Assembly (NCBI RefSeq): GCF_003020115.1 | Contig: NZ_PYFX01000004.1 | Location: 558,001-622,000 of the forward strand | From: Bradyrhizobium sp. MOS002 | GTDB taxonomy: Bacteria > Pseudomonadota > Alphaproteobacteria > Rhizobiales > Xanthobacteraceae | DNA length: 64,000 bases | Reading direction: 5' to 3' | Shown: piece after piece, positions 26,858 to 35,333 of the stretch | How the letters are laid out: every line of letters begins with the position of its first letter | How positions within the stretch are numbered: the first letter of the stretch is position 1 | Position numbers and translations under genes: made by a program | The notes under the pieces: generated by a model | The model's database searches: none | What the model was told of the DNA's origin: nothing | The model's input: only the letters and a program-made list of their open reading frames with translations

Positions 26858-27478
26858 TTACGGGCAGGGATGGCGCTGGCCGTCATAGCCGAGATACGTG
26901 CCGGACGCCGGATCGTAGGACTTGTAGCGCTGCGCGCAGTAGCCCGCGGAGTCGCCGCCGCTATCTGGGACCACGGCCACTGACGGCTCATCATAATAGC
27001 TGTCGTCGCCATAGTAGTAGGGGTCGTTGTAATAGCCGCCGCCGTAATAGGCGTACGAGCCGAGGCCGCCGATCGCAGCGCCTGCCGCGACACCGGGCCA
27101 GAAGCCGCCGCCGCGATGGCGCCAGCCGCCGCCGTGCCAATGACCGCCGCCGCCATTCCAGTGCTGACCCCCGGCTGCTGCGAAGCTGCGCCCGCCGCCG
27201 TTAAAGGCCGCGCCGCCACCGGGACGCATAGCTGGACCCGCCGCGAAGTTACCACCGCCGCCGCCGATCCGCGCGCCGCCGAAATTGCCGCCGCCCATGC
27301 GTGCGCCGCCACCACCGAAGTGAGCGCCGCCGCCGCCGAAGTGGGCACCGCCGCCTCCGCCGAAATGGCCACCGCCGCCACCGCCATGTCCGCCGCGACC
27401 TTGCGCGAAGCTTGGCGTCGCCAACGGGAGAACCAGCGCCACGGCCGCAGCCGCGCTCAAGACTTTCAGACTTTTCAT
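26858..27478 (-). CDS. BA14K-family exported Gly-rich protein
   Basis: A 206-residue exported protein. A signal peptide (about 1-25, ending PSFAQ) is followed by about 90 residues of Gly/His/Phe repeats (GGGGAHFGGGGAHFGGGGA), a hydrophobic Gly-rich segment (FWPGVAAGAAIGGLGSYAYYGG) and the C-terminal BA14K motif (CAQRYKSYDPASGTYLGYDG). BA14K proteins were named from a Brucella antigen; their role in the envelope is unsettled. The ATG at 27478 starts the signal peptide. A near-consensus EcfG promoter lies upstream. Confidence 0.82.
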   Translation of the reverse strand: MKSLKVLSAAAAVALVLPLATPSFAQGRGGHGGGGGGHFGGGGGAHFGGGGAHFGGGGARMGGGNFGGARIGGGGGNFAAGPAMRPGGGAAFNGGGRSFAAAGGQHWNGGGGHWHGGGWRHRGGGFWPGVAAGAAIGGLGSYAYYGGGYYNDPYYYGDDSYYDEPSVAVVPDSGGDSAGYCAQRYKSYDPASGTYLGYDGQRHPCP

Positions 27479-27504
27479 GATCAAAACTCCTTTTCCCGGA
27501 AGCA

Positions 27505-27529
27505 AACCCCATGAAAGGGCTGGAGTTCC
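27505..27529 (-). promoter_or_regulatory. Possible degenerate EcfG-type promoter
   Basis: On the minus strand GGAAC (27529-27525), 16 bases, then GGTT (27508-27505), one base off the CGTT consensus. It lies 27 bases before the BA14K start codon. Tentative because of the mismatch. Confidence 0.3.
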
Positions 27530-27724
27530 TGGGATCACGACGGTTTGCGTGCGAGCACAAGCTTTCATGGGGAGGCTGTATCCGGCATGAACGGATCGCG
27601 TCCGCTTTGCGGCAGCGTCCGTGCCGGGAGACCGCATCTGCAGCGGGCCACCTCTGGACCCGCCGAACTGGACATTTCGCCGTCCGGATGGCATCAGGAC
27701 CCGACGAAGCAGGGCCCTTGCCGC

Positions 27725-28132
27725 ATGAAACAGTTCTTCCTCAAGTTCTTCACCTGGTGGAATGGCCAGACTTTTGGCACCCAACTCTGGACCAAGCGCT
27801 ACGGCGAGCTGGTCGGCCAGGACGAGCAGGGCAATCTTTATTATCGCACCCGTGGCGGGGTGATCGACCCGACGCTCGGCTTCGAGCGGCGCTGGGTGGT
27901 CTATAACGGCTATGCCGAGGCCAGCCGTATCCCGCCGTCCTGGCATGGCTGGATGCATCACACCGTCGACGTGCCGCCGACGGAGGACAATTACCAGCCG
28001 CGCGAGTGGGAAAAGCCGCACCAGCCCAATCTCACCGGAACGGCCAACGCCTATCGTCCCTCGGGTTCTACGCTCGCCAGCGGCAAGCGGCCGAAGGCGA
28101 CCGGCGACTATCAGCCCTGGACGCCCAGCTAG
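27725..28132 (+). CDS. NADH:ubiquinone oxidoreductase accessory subunit, NDUFA12 family
   Basis: A 135-residue homologue of the mitochondrial complex I subunit NDUFA12 (B17.2), an accessory subunit shared with alphaproteobacteria and bound to the peripheral arm. Family features include FFTWWNGQTFGTQLWTKRYG at the N-terminus, FERRWVVYNGYAEASRIPP in the middle and WHGWMHHTVDVPP. It has no membrane segment, fitting the cytoplasmic arm. The nuo operon is not in this window; this subunit gene is normally unlinked from it. The start at 27725 gives the usual family N-terminus. Confidence 0.92.
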   Translation: MKQFFLKFFTWWNGQTFGTQLWTKRYGELVGQDEQGNLYYRTRGGVIDPTLGFERRWVVYNGYAEASRIPPSWHGWMHHTVDVPPTEDNYQPREWEKPHQPNLTGTANAYRPSGSTLASGKRPKATGDYQPWTPS

Positions 28133-28199
28133 GCCTCCGAACCCGTCTCAATCCTTGTCGTGGGAGTGGATGCACCCGCATCCGCGTCGCTCTGCTGTG

Positions 28200-28464
28200 G
28201 ACAACGGGAACAGCGGGGATGATTGCTGCGCGCTGGTTGCAGCCACGCCAGCGATGCGGCTCAATGGTCGCATCTTACGGAGATGGGAGACCATCGCGTT
28301 CGGTTCGGGCAACAGTTCGCGACTGTCCCGAAATGCAGCGGCCGCCGACCAGGACTCGATCGGGAGATAGGCCCCCGGTCTGGAAGTTCCGAAATCGCCC
28401 GATGAAATGTGCAGCCGCCGTAAGACAGGAAAGGCCGCTCGGGAAACCGGGCGGCCTTTTTCTT
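28200..28464 (+). ncRNA. Candidate structured small RNA
   Basis: The 349-base gap between the NDUFA12 gene and the PfpI gene has no good coding frame but holds several strong hairpins in one orientation. 28264-28294 pairs ATGGTC with GACCAT and GCATCT with AGATG. 28304-28332 pairs TTCGGG with CCCGAA and ACAGT with ACTGT. GCGGCT near 28256 can pair with AGCCGC near 28412. A terminator with a T tract ends it near 28464. The 5' end is a guess. I do not recognise the family; 6S, tmRNA, RNase P and SRP signatures were not seen. Confidence 0.45.
28431..28464 (+). terminator. Rho-independent terminator
   Basis: AAGGCCGC and a following CGGG pair with CCGGG and GCGGCCTT across a short A-rich loop, followed by TTTTTCTTT on the plus strand. 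The nearest plus-strand gene stops 300 bases upstream, so the terminator more likely belongs to a separate small transcript. Confidence 0.75.
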
Positions 28465-28481
28465 TGGGGACACGCGAGCAA

Positions 28482-29168
28482 CTACATCATCCGCTCAGCT
28501 GCGCGCTTTACCGCTTCGAGGCGGTGAGCCTGGTTCGCTGCGCCGCGCTCCCTGAGTAATGCCAGCACCTCGGCCGGCGCGGTGTCGGGCGAGCCTGCAT
28601 TGAACGGCGGGGCCGGATTGTATTCGAGCTGAAGCTGGATCGCCTCCGCGGTGGTGCGATCGACCATGATCGACACCAGGGTCAGCGCAAAATCGATTCC
28701 CGCGGTGACGCCGCCGCCGGTGATGCGGTTGCGGTCGACGCAGACGCGCGTCTTGGTCGGCGTCGCGCCGAACTGACTGAGCATCTCCATCGCGCTCCAA
28801 TGCGTGGCGGCGCGGTAGCCCTTCAAGAGGCCGGCGGCGCCGAGCGCCAGCGATCCCGTGCAGACCGAGGTGACGTATTTGGCGCCCTCGGCTTGCCGGC
28901 GCAGGAAACCGAGCACCTCCTCGTCGTTGAGCAGGTCGTTGGTGCCGCCGCCGCCGGGCACGCAGATCACGTCGAGCTGCGGGCAGTCGCCGAATGTCGT
29001 GGTCGGCGTCAGCGTCAGCACGGAATCGCTCGGCACCGGCTCGATCCGTTTCCAGATCAAATGCAGTTTTGCGCCCGGCACGGAGGAGAACACCTGCAAG
29101 GGACCGGTAAAATCGAGCTGGGTGACGCGCGGAAACACCAAGAGACCGATCTGGAGCGGGGACGACAT
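28482..29168 (-). CDS. DJ-1/PfpI-family protein, isonitrile hydratase-like
   Basis: A 228-residue cytoplasmic DJ-1/PfpI enzyme. The nucleophile elbow is VTSVCTGSLALGAAGLL, with Cys near residue 103 and the following THWSAME; LLVFPRVTQLDFTGPLQVF holds the conserved Asp/Gly pair. This layout matches the isonitrile hydratase branch, which turns isonitriles into N-formamides. Substrate assignment is by resemblance only. The ATG at 29168 has a clear GGAGGCTCTC ribosome site. It is divergent from the GlxA-type regulator at 29254, which probably controls it. Confidence 0.82.
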   Translation of the reverse strand: MSSPLQIGLLVFPRVTQLDFTGPLQVFSSVPGAKLHLIWKRIEPVPSDSVLTLTPTTTFGDCPQLDVICVPGGGGTNDLLNDEEVLGFLRRQAEGAKYVTSVCTGSLALGAAGLLKGYRAATHWSAMEMLSQFGATPTKTRVCVDRNRITGGGVTAGIDFALTLVSIMVDRTTAEAIQLQLEYNPAPPFNAGSPDTAPAEVLALLRERGAANQAHRLEAVKRAAERMM

Positions 29169-29253
29169 GAGAGCCTCCAATTATGAGCTTGACGGACGCA
29201 GCCTCTCATGATGCCCTTCTGTCTAAAATGGCGTATTTCCCTCGCTTTCGGAC

Positions 29254-30198
29254 ATGACCATGATCGGCATCCTGATCTTCCCGGACTTCCAGTTGCTCGA
29301 TGCGGCCGGCCCGATCTCGGTGTTCGAGATCGCGGCGCGTGCCACCGGCAAGGCGCCTGCGATCCGGGTGCTGGCGCTGAACGCGGGGCCCGTGCGCAGC
29401 TCGTCCGGCGTGGAGATGATGGCGCGCGACTTCAAGTCGGCGAATGCGATCACGACGCTGGTCATCGCGGGAGGCGCGGGCGTGACGGATGCCGCGCGCT
29501 GCGCGGTCACGCGCGCCTTCGTGCAGCGGCTGGCGCGGCGCGGCGTGCGGGTCGCGAGCGTCTGCTCGGGTGCCTATGTGCTGGCCGAGGCGGGCCTGCT
29601 CGACGGCCGTCGCGCCACCACGCATTGGGGACGCACGCGCGATTTCGTCGCGCGCTATCCCAAGGTGAAGTTCGAGCCGGACCAGATTTTCACGCGCGAC
29701 GGCCATGTGTGGACGTCGGCGGGCATCACGGCGGGGATCGACCTCGCGCTCGCGATGGTCACCGAGGACCATGGCGAGGAGATCGCGCAGCAGGTCGCGC
29801 GGCAGCTTGTGCTGTACCATCGCCGCAGCGGCGGCCAGTCGCAGTTCTCGTCACTTCTGGAACTGAAGACGCCGAACGGCCGCTTCGGTGCGCTGCTGTC
29901 CTGGGCGCGCGAGAACCTCGACGCCCGGTTGACGGTCGAAGATCTCGCCGACCGCGCCGGCATGAGCGCGCGGCATTTTGCCCGCGCCTTTGCCGCCGAG
30001 ACCGGCACGACGCCTTCGAAGGCCATCGAGCGCTTGCGCATCGAGGTCGCGCGCGAGCGCGTGCAGTCCTCGCGCGAGGCGATCGAACTCGTCGCGGAGG
30101 CGACCGGATTCGGCGACCCCGAGCGCATGCGGCGCGCCTTCATCCGCGCCTTCGGCCAGCCGCCGCAAGCACTTCGGCGCGCGGCAAGGGCCGGGTAG
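29254..30198 (+). CDS. GlxA-family transcription regulator (DJ-1/PfpI plus AraC HTH)
   Basis: A 314-residue regulator. The N-terminal DJ-1/PfpI-like domain (about 1-190, with ILIFPDFQLLDAAGPISVFE and VASVCSGAYVLAEAGLLDG) probably senses a small molecule. The C-terminal AraC/XylS domain (about 215-310) has two helix-turn-helix motifs, LTVEDLADRAGMSARHFARAF and the second around IELVAEATGFGDPERMRRAF. It is divergent from the PfpI-family enzyme across 85 bases, the standard arrangement for a regulator and its target. ATG at 29260 is an alternative start two codons later. Confidence 0.9.
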   Translation: MTMIGILIFPDFQLLDAAGPISVFEIAARATGKAPAIRVLALNAGPVRSSSGVEMMARDFKSANAITTLVIAGGAGVTDAARCAVTRAFVQRLARRGVRVASVCSGAYVLAEAGLLDGRRATTHWGRTRDFVARYPKVKFEPDQIFTRDGHVWTSAGITAGIDLALAMVTEDHGEEIAQQVARQLVLYHRRSGGQSQFSSLLELKTPNGRFGALLSWARENLDARLTVEDLADRAGMSARHFARAFAAETGTTPSKAIERLRIEVARERVQSSREAIELVAEATGFGDPERMRRAFIRAFGQPPQALRRAARAG

Positions 30199-30363
30199 CG
30201 AGAATTCATCAATTTGGAGAGGCCGGTTTAGCGGATCAACAGACTCGTATATTGCCCTGCCTTCCGCCTTTTGATCCGGAACGGACCTCGTCCAAGCAAA
30301 CGCGCCCGTTGCGGACGATCGGTACAACACGTACCGTCGCCGAGACCGATGCAAGGAACCCCA

Positions 30364-30543
30364 ATGACTGATCGAGAAAAGATTCTAATTGCCCTTCGCG
30401 AAAAACCTCTGAAGACGTTCGACATCATGAAGCGCGTGAACATCAAGAATCAGGACGACTGCCAATCGCTCCTGTTGAAGATGCGTGACGACGGTGCCGT
30501 GAAGTTCGACATTCACAAGGGACATTGGCTCGTCGCGTCATGA
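30364..30543 (+). CDS. Small hypothetical protein, winged-helix-like
   Basis: A 59-residue cytoplasmic protein. The pattern EKILIALREKPLKTFDIMKR, then a second helix (QDDCQSLLLKMRDDG) and a beta hairpin (AVKFDIHKGHWLVAS), looks like a minimal winged helix, so DNA or protein binding is possible. AAGGAACCCCA before the ATG supports the start. No neighbour gives a function. Confidence 0.6.
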   Translation: MTDREKILIALREKPLKTFDIMKRVNIKNQDDCQSLLLKMRDDGAVKFDIHKGHWLVAS

Positions 30544-30556
30544 CTTGCGTGCTGGT

Positions 30557-31573
30557 TCAGCCCGATGCGGCCTTGCCGCCGGTCGCCGCGGCGCCCGAGG
30601 CCTGCGCGCGCGCCGTCAAGCGCCGCGCGATCGGCATCAGCATGTATGGCGCCAGGTGAATCGGAAACTGCGTCATCGCGAAATAGAGCCAGGTGGTGGG
30701 CGGCAGCGCGCCGGCGGTTGCGGCGAGCATCAGGCCCAGATTGCGCTGTGACACCATCAGCCCGAGCGCCAGCGCGCGCTCATAGCCGATGCGGCGGAAC
30801 AGCAGCGTGGTGACGGCGAGCAGCGTGAAATAGATCGCGAAGGCGAGAGCTGCGAAGCCGATGGTGGCGACGGGCCGGGCGACGAGATCGCTCGCGACGT
30901 CGCCCATGATCGCGGTCGCGAAGACCAGCAGGATGACGATGTTGAAGCCGTCGATCGGCTGCCTGTGGCGCTGGATCGCGGCCGCGCCGAAGGTCCATCG
31001 GATCACGGTCGCGGCCAGCAGCGACGTTGCGAGGATGCCGAGCAGCTTCAGCCCCAGCGCAGGCGGCGAGATGCTGAGCATGTCGCCGAGGAACAGGCTC
31101 GCGAACAGCGATGCCGTGAACGGCACCAGCGCGGTCGCGCTCACCAGCGTGACCAGCACCAGCGTGGCATCGAGGCCCATCAACGCGGCCAGCGCCGGCG
31201 CGGCCATCATCGGCGAGGCCATGCTCTGGAGCATCAATGCCAGGGCAAGGTCGGGTGCGCGCGCCGTCAGCCCGGTGACATGGACGATCAACCCGACGAT
31301 CACAGGCACGCCGATCATGGTCCAGACGGTCGCGGTCCCGACCAGCGCCGGCCGGCGCAGATGGCCGGTGAGCGCGGCGAGATCGACCCGCATGAAGGAG
31401 ATGCAGAGCAGAACGAAGATCGCCTCGGTGACATAGGGGCGCAGCAACGCACCGAGCGGCGGCACCGCGAGCGCGATGAACACGACGGCAGCCACCGCGC
31501 GGGTGCCCTGGCCGCCAAGCCATGTCAGTCCGCGCAGGGGGAGGGCGAATATGCTTTGAAGAACGGGTGGCAT
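30557..31573 (-). CDS. SBF/bile acid:sodium symporter-family transporter
   Basis: Inner-membrane protein of 338 residues with about ten hydrophobic helices and the two-fold repeat of the SBF (bile acid:Na+ symporter) superfamily. Conserved regions are LQSMASPMMAAPALAALMG in the first half and LALGLMVSQRNLGLMLAATAG in the second, corresponding to the crossed helices that bind sodium and substrate. Substrate unknown; it is unlikely to be bile acid in a soil bacterium. A leftover esterase 3' end lies directly upstream on the same strand. Confidence 0.8.
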   Translation of the reverse strand: MPPVLQSIFALPLRGLTWLGGQGTRAVAAVVFIALAVPPLGALLRPYVTEAIFVLLCISFMRVDLAALTGHLRRPALVGTATVWTMIGVPVIVGLIVHVTGLTARAPDLALALMLQSMASPMMAAPALAALMGLDATLVLVTLVSATALVPFTASLFASLFLGDMLSISPPALGLKLLGILATSLLAATVIRWTFGAAAIQRHRQPIDGFNIVILLVFATAIMGDVASDLVARPVATIGFAALAFAIYFTLLAVTTLLFRRIGYERALALGLMVSQRNLGLMLAATAGALPPTTWLYFAMTQFPIHLAPYMLMPIARRLTARAQASGAAATGGKAASG

Positions 31574-31586
31574 GGGGAACGGCGCT

Positions 31587-31769
31587 TCAGCCCAATCCTT
31601 TCAGCCACGCGCCGATGTCGCTCGCGGCGACATTGGCCTCTCGCAGCAATTTCCCCATCGTGAAGAAGCCGTGGAACTGGCCGGGATAAGGCTTGGTAGC
31701 CACGGGCACGCCAACCTCCGGGAAAGCCTTGTAGACGGCGGCGGCATCGGGATCGAGCACGACGGGCAT
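31587..31769 (-). pseudogene. C-terminal remnant of an alpha/beta-hydrolase (esterase) gene
   Basis: Sixty codons ending in a normal stop encode a typical esterase tail: PVVLDPDAAAVYKAFPEVG, then PYPGQFHGFFTMGKLL, whose GQFHGF carries the catalytic His of HSL-type esterases. Nothing upstream (31770-31971) encodes the nucleophile or the rest of the fold. I read it as the surviving 3' end of a deleted gene. Confidence 0.65.
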
Positions 31770-32010
31770 GGGGGGCGACCTCTGGGTTTCCAGTTATGGT
31801 TGGAGTTCTTTTGGGGCGGCGCCGCCTCGGCCCCCTAGGAAGGGTGCTCGACTATCCCATCCGAGGGCCGATCTGGCCAGACCGGGCCGGGAAGGGCAGG
31901 GATGCCGCCCTTCCCCCGCCGTATTCGCCGTGTTAACCGGATGGCCTGCGAGCGGCGGTATCCCCTGTAGAATGTCCAGCAAGCCCGATTCGCTGTTGAA
32001 GCCGCGCGAG

Positions 32011-33024
32011 ATGTTTCGAACATTTACCCTGACAGGTCTTGCGGCGCTTCTGGCCGCCACCGCACTGACGGTTGCGACGCCGGCGCAGGCGCAGATCGGC
32101 ACGATCTTCTCCGACCCGCCGCCATTGCGGCCGCCCGGCAATATTCCGCGTGGCCAGCCGCAGCCGCAGCCGCAGATGCCCGACGACGACGAAGAAGTGC
32201 CGGAGCTGCCGCCGCAGGGCCGTGTGCTGCCGTCGCGTCCGATGGCGCCGCCGCCGGGCCGGCAGGGCAATGTGATGCCGGGGCCGGTCGAGACCCAACC
32301 CCTGGCGCCGCCGCCCGGTTCTAGCGCTGCCCCGCCAAACCAGCCGCCGTCCGTCGCGGTCGCTCCGCCCAATCCGCAAGGCGCCCCGCAGCCGGGCGCG
32401 CCCGGTCAGCGTCAGCCGCAGCAGAAGGGCGGGCCGGGCGGCGCTGTCCCCCAGACGCCCGCGAGCCTTCAGCCGGGCGACGAGGTCGTCACCGAGCCGC
32501 CGGCCCAGAAGATCGTGAACAAGAAGGCGACGTTCTCCGGCCTCGACAAGATCACCGGGCGCATCATCAATTTCGACGAGGAGATCGGCGAGACCGTGCA
32601 GTTCGGTGCGCTGCGCGTCAAAACCAACGCCTGCTACACGCGGCCGGCGACCGAGGCCGCCAACACCGACGCCTTCGTCGAGGTCGACGAAATCACCTTG
32701 CAGGGTGAGGTGAAGCGCATCTTCTCGGGCTGGATGTACGCGGCAAGTCCGGGCCTGCACGGCGTCGAACACCCGATCTACGATATCTGGCTCACTGACT
32801 GCAAAGAGCCGCAGCAAACTATTGCGACCGCGGCACCGGATCCCGGCACCAAGCCGGTAGCACCGCCGCCGCCGGCGCAGAAGAAGGCTGCGCCCAAGCA
32901 GGTGCAGCAGCGTCCGCCGCAGCCGTTGCCGCCGATCCAGCAGCAGCAGCCGGCACCGCCGCCGCCACCTCCGCCGCCCGAGCAGCGGCCGGGTCTGTTC
33001 GGCATCCCCGGGTTTGGCCGCTAG
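32011..33024 (+). CDS. DUF2155 exported Pro-rich protein
   Basis: A 337-residue exported protein. The signal peptide (about 1-28, ending TPAQAQ) is followed by a long Pro/Gln-rich low-complexity region, the DUF2155 domain (about 165-265), and a second Pro/Gln tail. The domain signature is FSGWMYAASPGLHGVEHPIYD and the following WLTDC, with TNACYTRP before it, giving two conserved cysteines. Function unknown. The ATG at 32011 starts the signal peptide; ATG at 31972 would add 13 residues. In related genomes it neighbours aat and accBC, as here. Confidence 0.85.
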   Translation: MFRTFTLTGLAALLAATALTVATPAQAQIGTIFSDPPPLRPPGNIPRGQPQPQPQMPDDDEEVPELPPQGRVLPSRPMAPPPGRQGNVMPGPVETQPLAPPPGSSAAPPNQPPSVAVAPPNPQGAPQPGAPGQRQPQQKGGPGGAVPQTPASLQPGDEVVTEPPAQKIVNKKATFSGLDKITGRIINFDEEIGETVQFGALRVKTNACYTRPATEAANTDAFVEVDEITLQGEVKRIFSGWMYAASPGLHGVEHPIYDIWLTDCKEPQQTIATAAPDPGTKPVAPPPPAQKKAAPKQVQQRPPQPLPPIQQQQPAPPPPPPPPEQRPGLFGIPGFGR

Positions 33025-33061
33025 GCCAAATCCCCCCGGGTTTGGCCGGCAATATCCCTGA

Positions 33062-33742
33062 TTATTGCCGCGCGGCGATGATCTCGAGCGCGCGTGCACC
33101 CGGGATCGCTTCGCCAGTGGAGAGCCTCAGGAAATCGCCGGGCTCGCCCGCGAGCGCCTTGTCGAGCAGCGCCGTGTAGCGCCGCCGCGAAATCTCGGCC
33201 GCGCCAAAACTCTTCAGGTGCTCGGTGACGTACTGGGTGTCGAGCAGCTCGAAGCCGCCATGGATGAGCCGCGCGACGAGATGCACCAGCGCGACCTTGG
33301 AGGCATCGCGCGCGGTGTGGAACATGCTCTCGCCGAAAAAGGCGCGCCCCAGGCTGACGCCGTAAAGCCCGCCGACGAGGTCCTCGCCCTGCCAGGCCTC
33401 GACGCTGTGGCAATGGCCAAGCTCGTACAGCCCGCCATAGAGGTCGCGGATGCGCTTGTTGATCCAGGTGTCTTCGCGCCCCGCCTGCGGAGCGGCGCAG
33501 CCGGCGATCGTGGCCTTGAAGGCGGTATTGACGGTGACGCGGAATGAATCCGAACGCACGGTGCGCGCGAGCCGCGAGGCCACCCGAAATCCGTCGAGCG
33601 GGATGACGCCGCGCAACTCCGGCTCGACCCAGAACAGGGTCGGATCATCGGCGCTTTCGGCCATCGGAAAGATGCCGCAGGCATAGGCGCGCAGCAGCAC
33701 GGCCGGCGTGATTTCAGATGGGGCAGAGTCGCGCGAAGTCAT
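33062..33742 (-). CDS. aat: Leucyl/phenylalanyl-tRNA--protein transferase
   Basis: Transfers Leu or Phe from charged tRNA to N-terminal Arg or Lys of proteins, marking them for ClpAP through ClpS (N-degron pathway). The 226-residue length is normal. Family signatures: [28 protein letters not shown], the active-site region [26 protein letters not shown] and [12 protein letters not shown]. It follows the DUF2155 gene convergently, a conserved neighbourhood. The start at 33742 gives [12 protein letters not shown]; an in-frame codon at 33754 is less likely. Confidence 0.95.
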   Translation of the reverse strand: MTSRDSAPSEITPAVLLRAYACGIFPMAESADDPTLFWVEPELRGVIPLDGFRVASRLARTVRSDSFRVTVNTAFKATIAGCAAPQAGREDTWINKRIRDLYGGLYELGHCHSVEAWQGEDLVGGLYGVSLGRAFFGESMFHTARDASKVALVHLVARLIHGGFELLDTQYVTEHLKSFGAAEISRRRYTALLDKALAGEPGDFLRLSTGEAIPGARALEIIAARQ

Positions 33743-33792
33743 GGCTCGCCACAATAGCAGGATCGCGATGCGGTTGCGATGGGCGGTGCGGA

Positions 33793-34896
33793 TCAGTTCG
33801 CTGCGGCAGCAGCCGGCTTGCCGGCGGCAGCGGGGACACGGCGGAACATCAACATGACGCGGGTTCCGGAGTGGGTGGGGTCGCGCTCGACCGAAGCGTC
33901 GAGCTTGGTGGCCATGGCTGCGACGATACGCTGGCCCATGCCGGTGGAGCGCGGATCGGCCTTTACGTTGTCGCCGACGCCATCGTCGCTGATCGACAGC
34001 AAGAGATCGTCGCCCTGCGAGGTCAGCTCCACATGGATCGGGCCGGCGCCATCAGGATAGGCGTATTTCACTGCGTTCATCACCAGCTCGTTGACGATGA
34101 TGCCGACGGCGACCGCACGGTCCGGATCGATCTCGATCGGTTCGGCCTTCAGCGTCAGGCGCGACATCCGGTTGCCCTCGGCCGAGCGGCGCAAATCCTC
34201 GAGCAGGGAGTCCAGATACTGGTTCAGCACCACGCTCTTCAGATCCTGCGAGGTGTAGAGGCGGCGGTGCACCTGCGCAACCGCGGCGACGCGGCCCATC
34301 GCATTGGTCAACGCCGCCTTGACCTCGTCCTGCGCGGCGGAGCTGGCCTGCAGATGCAGCAGCGAGGCGATGATCTGGAGCGAGTTGCCGACGCGGTGGT
34401 TGACCTCGCGCAGCAGCATTTCGCGTTCGGCGGCGAGCGCAGCGTAGCGGTCGCGCGAGGCATGGATCTCGGCTTCGGCTTCCTCGCGCGCCTTCTGCAT
34501 TTCGGCCTGGCGCAGCGCGCCCTCGGCCGCGACGTGAAGCAGGGGGATGAAGTCGCCCTTGACGTCCTTGACGAGATAATCGGCCGCGCCCGCCTTCAGC
34601 GCCGTCACCGCAATGCTGGAATCCTGCGACGCCGTGACGAAGACCACGGGAGGTGCGCCCGGGATCGCCATGATCTGCTCAAGCGTCTCCAGCCCGTCGA
34701 GGCCGGGCATGTACTGGTCGAGCGCCACGACGTCGATGCCGCCGGTCGTGCCCGCGCGGCGGATGAGCTCGAGGCCTTCCTCGCCGCTGGCGGCATGAAC
34801 GACCTTGTAGCCGCGCCGTGTCAGGCCGCGATCGACGAGGCGCGCAAGCGCCCCGTCGTCGTCGATGTAGAGCAAGGTGGGCATGCGCTGGTTCAT
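33793..34896 (-). CDS. Receiver-HisKA_2 sensor kinase
   Basis: A 367-residue soluble protein. The receiver domain (about 1-125; [13 protein letters not shown], acceptor Asp in [13 protein letters not shown], Lys in YLVKDVKG) is joined by a coiled coil to a HisKA_2 kinase core with acceptor box [19 protein letters not shown] and an HATPase domain ([23 protein letters not shown]). HisKA_2/HWE kinases commonly act on PhyR in the alphaproteobacterial general stress response. It overlaps the preceding receiver gene by four bases (ATGA) and is the last gene of an operon with an EcfG-type promoter. Confidence 0.88.
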   Translation of the reverse strand: MNQRMPTLLYIDDDGALARLVDRGLTRRGYKVVHAASGEEGLELIRRAGTTGGIDVVALDQYMPGLDGLETLEQIMAIPGAPPVVFVTASQDSSIAVTALKAGAADYLVKDVKGDFIPLLHVAAEGALRQAEMQKAREEAEAEIHASRDRYAALAAEREMLLREVNHRVGNSLQIIASLLHLQASSAAQDEVKAALTNAMGRVAAVAQVHRRLYTSQDLKSVVLNQYLDSLLEDLRRSAEGNRMSRLTLKAEPIEIDPDRAVAVGIIVNELVMNAVKYAYPDGAGPIHVELTSQGDDLLLSISDDGVGDNVKADPRSTGMGQRIVAAMATKLDASVERDPTHSGTRVMLMFRRVPAAAGKPAAAAAN

Positions 34897-35333
34897 GAGG
34901 CGGCGGGCGGGACCTGGATGACCGAGAAGAACAAGCCGAGCTGCCGGATGGCATTGGCGAAATTCTCGTAGTTCACGGGCTTGGTGATGTAGACGTTGCA
35001 GCCGAGCTCGTAGCAGCGCTTGATTTCCTGGGAATCGTCGGTGGTGGTCAGCACCACCACGGGCGAGGCCTTCAGGTATTTGTTCTCCTTGATCTGCTTC
35101 AGGATGTCGATCCCGGTCATGTCGGGGAGGTTGAGATCGAGCAGGATCAGGAGCGCATTGCCCTTCTGCACGAGCCCGCTGCCATCGGGTCCGAACAGGT
35201 GTTTCATCGCGTCCGTGCCGTTGGCAAAGGAGATGATCTCGTTGTTGACGCCGGACCTGCGGATGTTCCGCTCGATCAGCCGCGCGTGTCCTTCGTCGTC
35301 CTCGATCATGATGATGCTGACGGGTTGAGTCAT
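34893..35333 (-). CDS. Rcp1-type single-domain response regulator
   Basis: A 146-residue receiver protein of the Rcp1 (phytochrome-partner) type. It shows IIMIEDDEGHARLIERNIRR, acceptor Asp in LILLDLNLPDMTGID, TTTDDSQEIKRCYELGCN and the switch Lys in YITKPVNYENF. There is no output domain, so it carries phosphate between kinases. It overlaps the genes on both sides by four bases (35330-35333 and 34893-34896), giving tight translational coupling in a three-gene phosphorelay. Confidence 0.92.
   Translation of the reverse strand: MTQPVSIIMIEDDEGHARLIERNIRRSGVNNEIISFANGTDAMKHLFGPDGSGLVQKGNALLILLDLNLPDMTGIDILKQIKENKYLKASPVVVLTTTDDSQEIKRCYELGCNVYITKPVNYENFANAIRQLGLFFSVIQVPPAAS

Noticed and set aside
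28261..28481. Short minus-strand coding frames in the candidate RNA region
   Set aside because: No ribosome sites and low-complexity Arg/Pro/Ser composition; the hairpins and terminator explain the region better.
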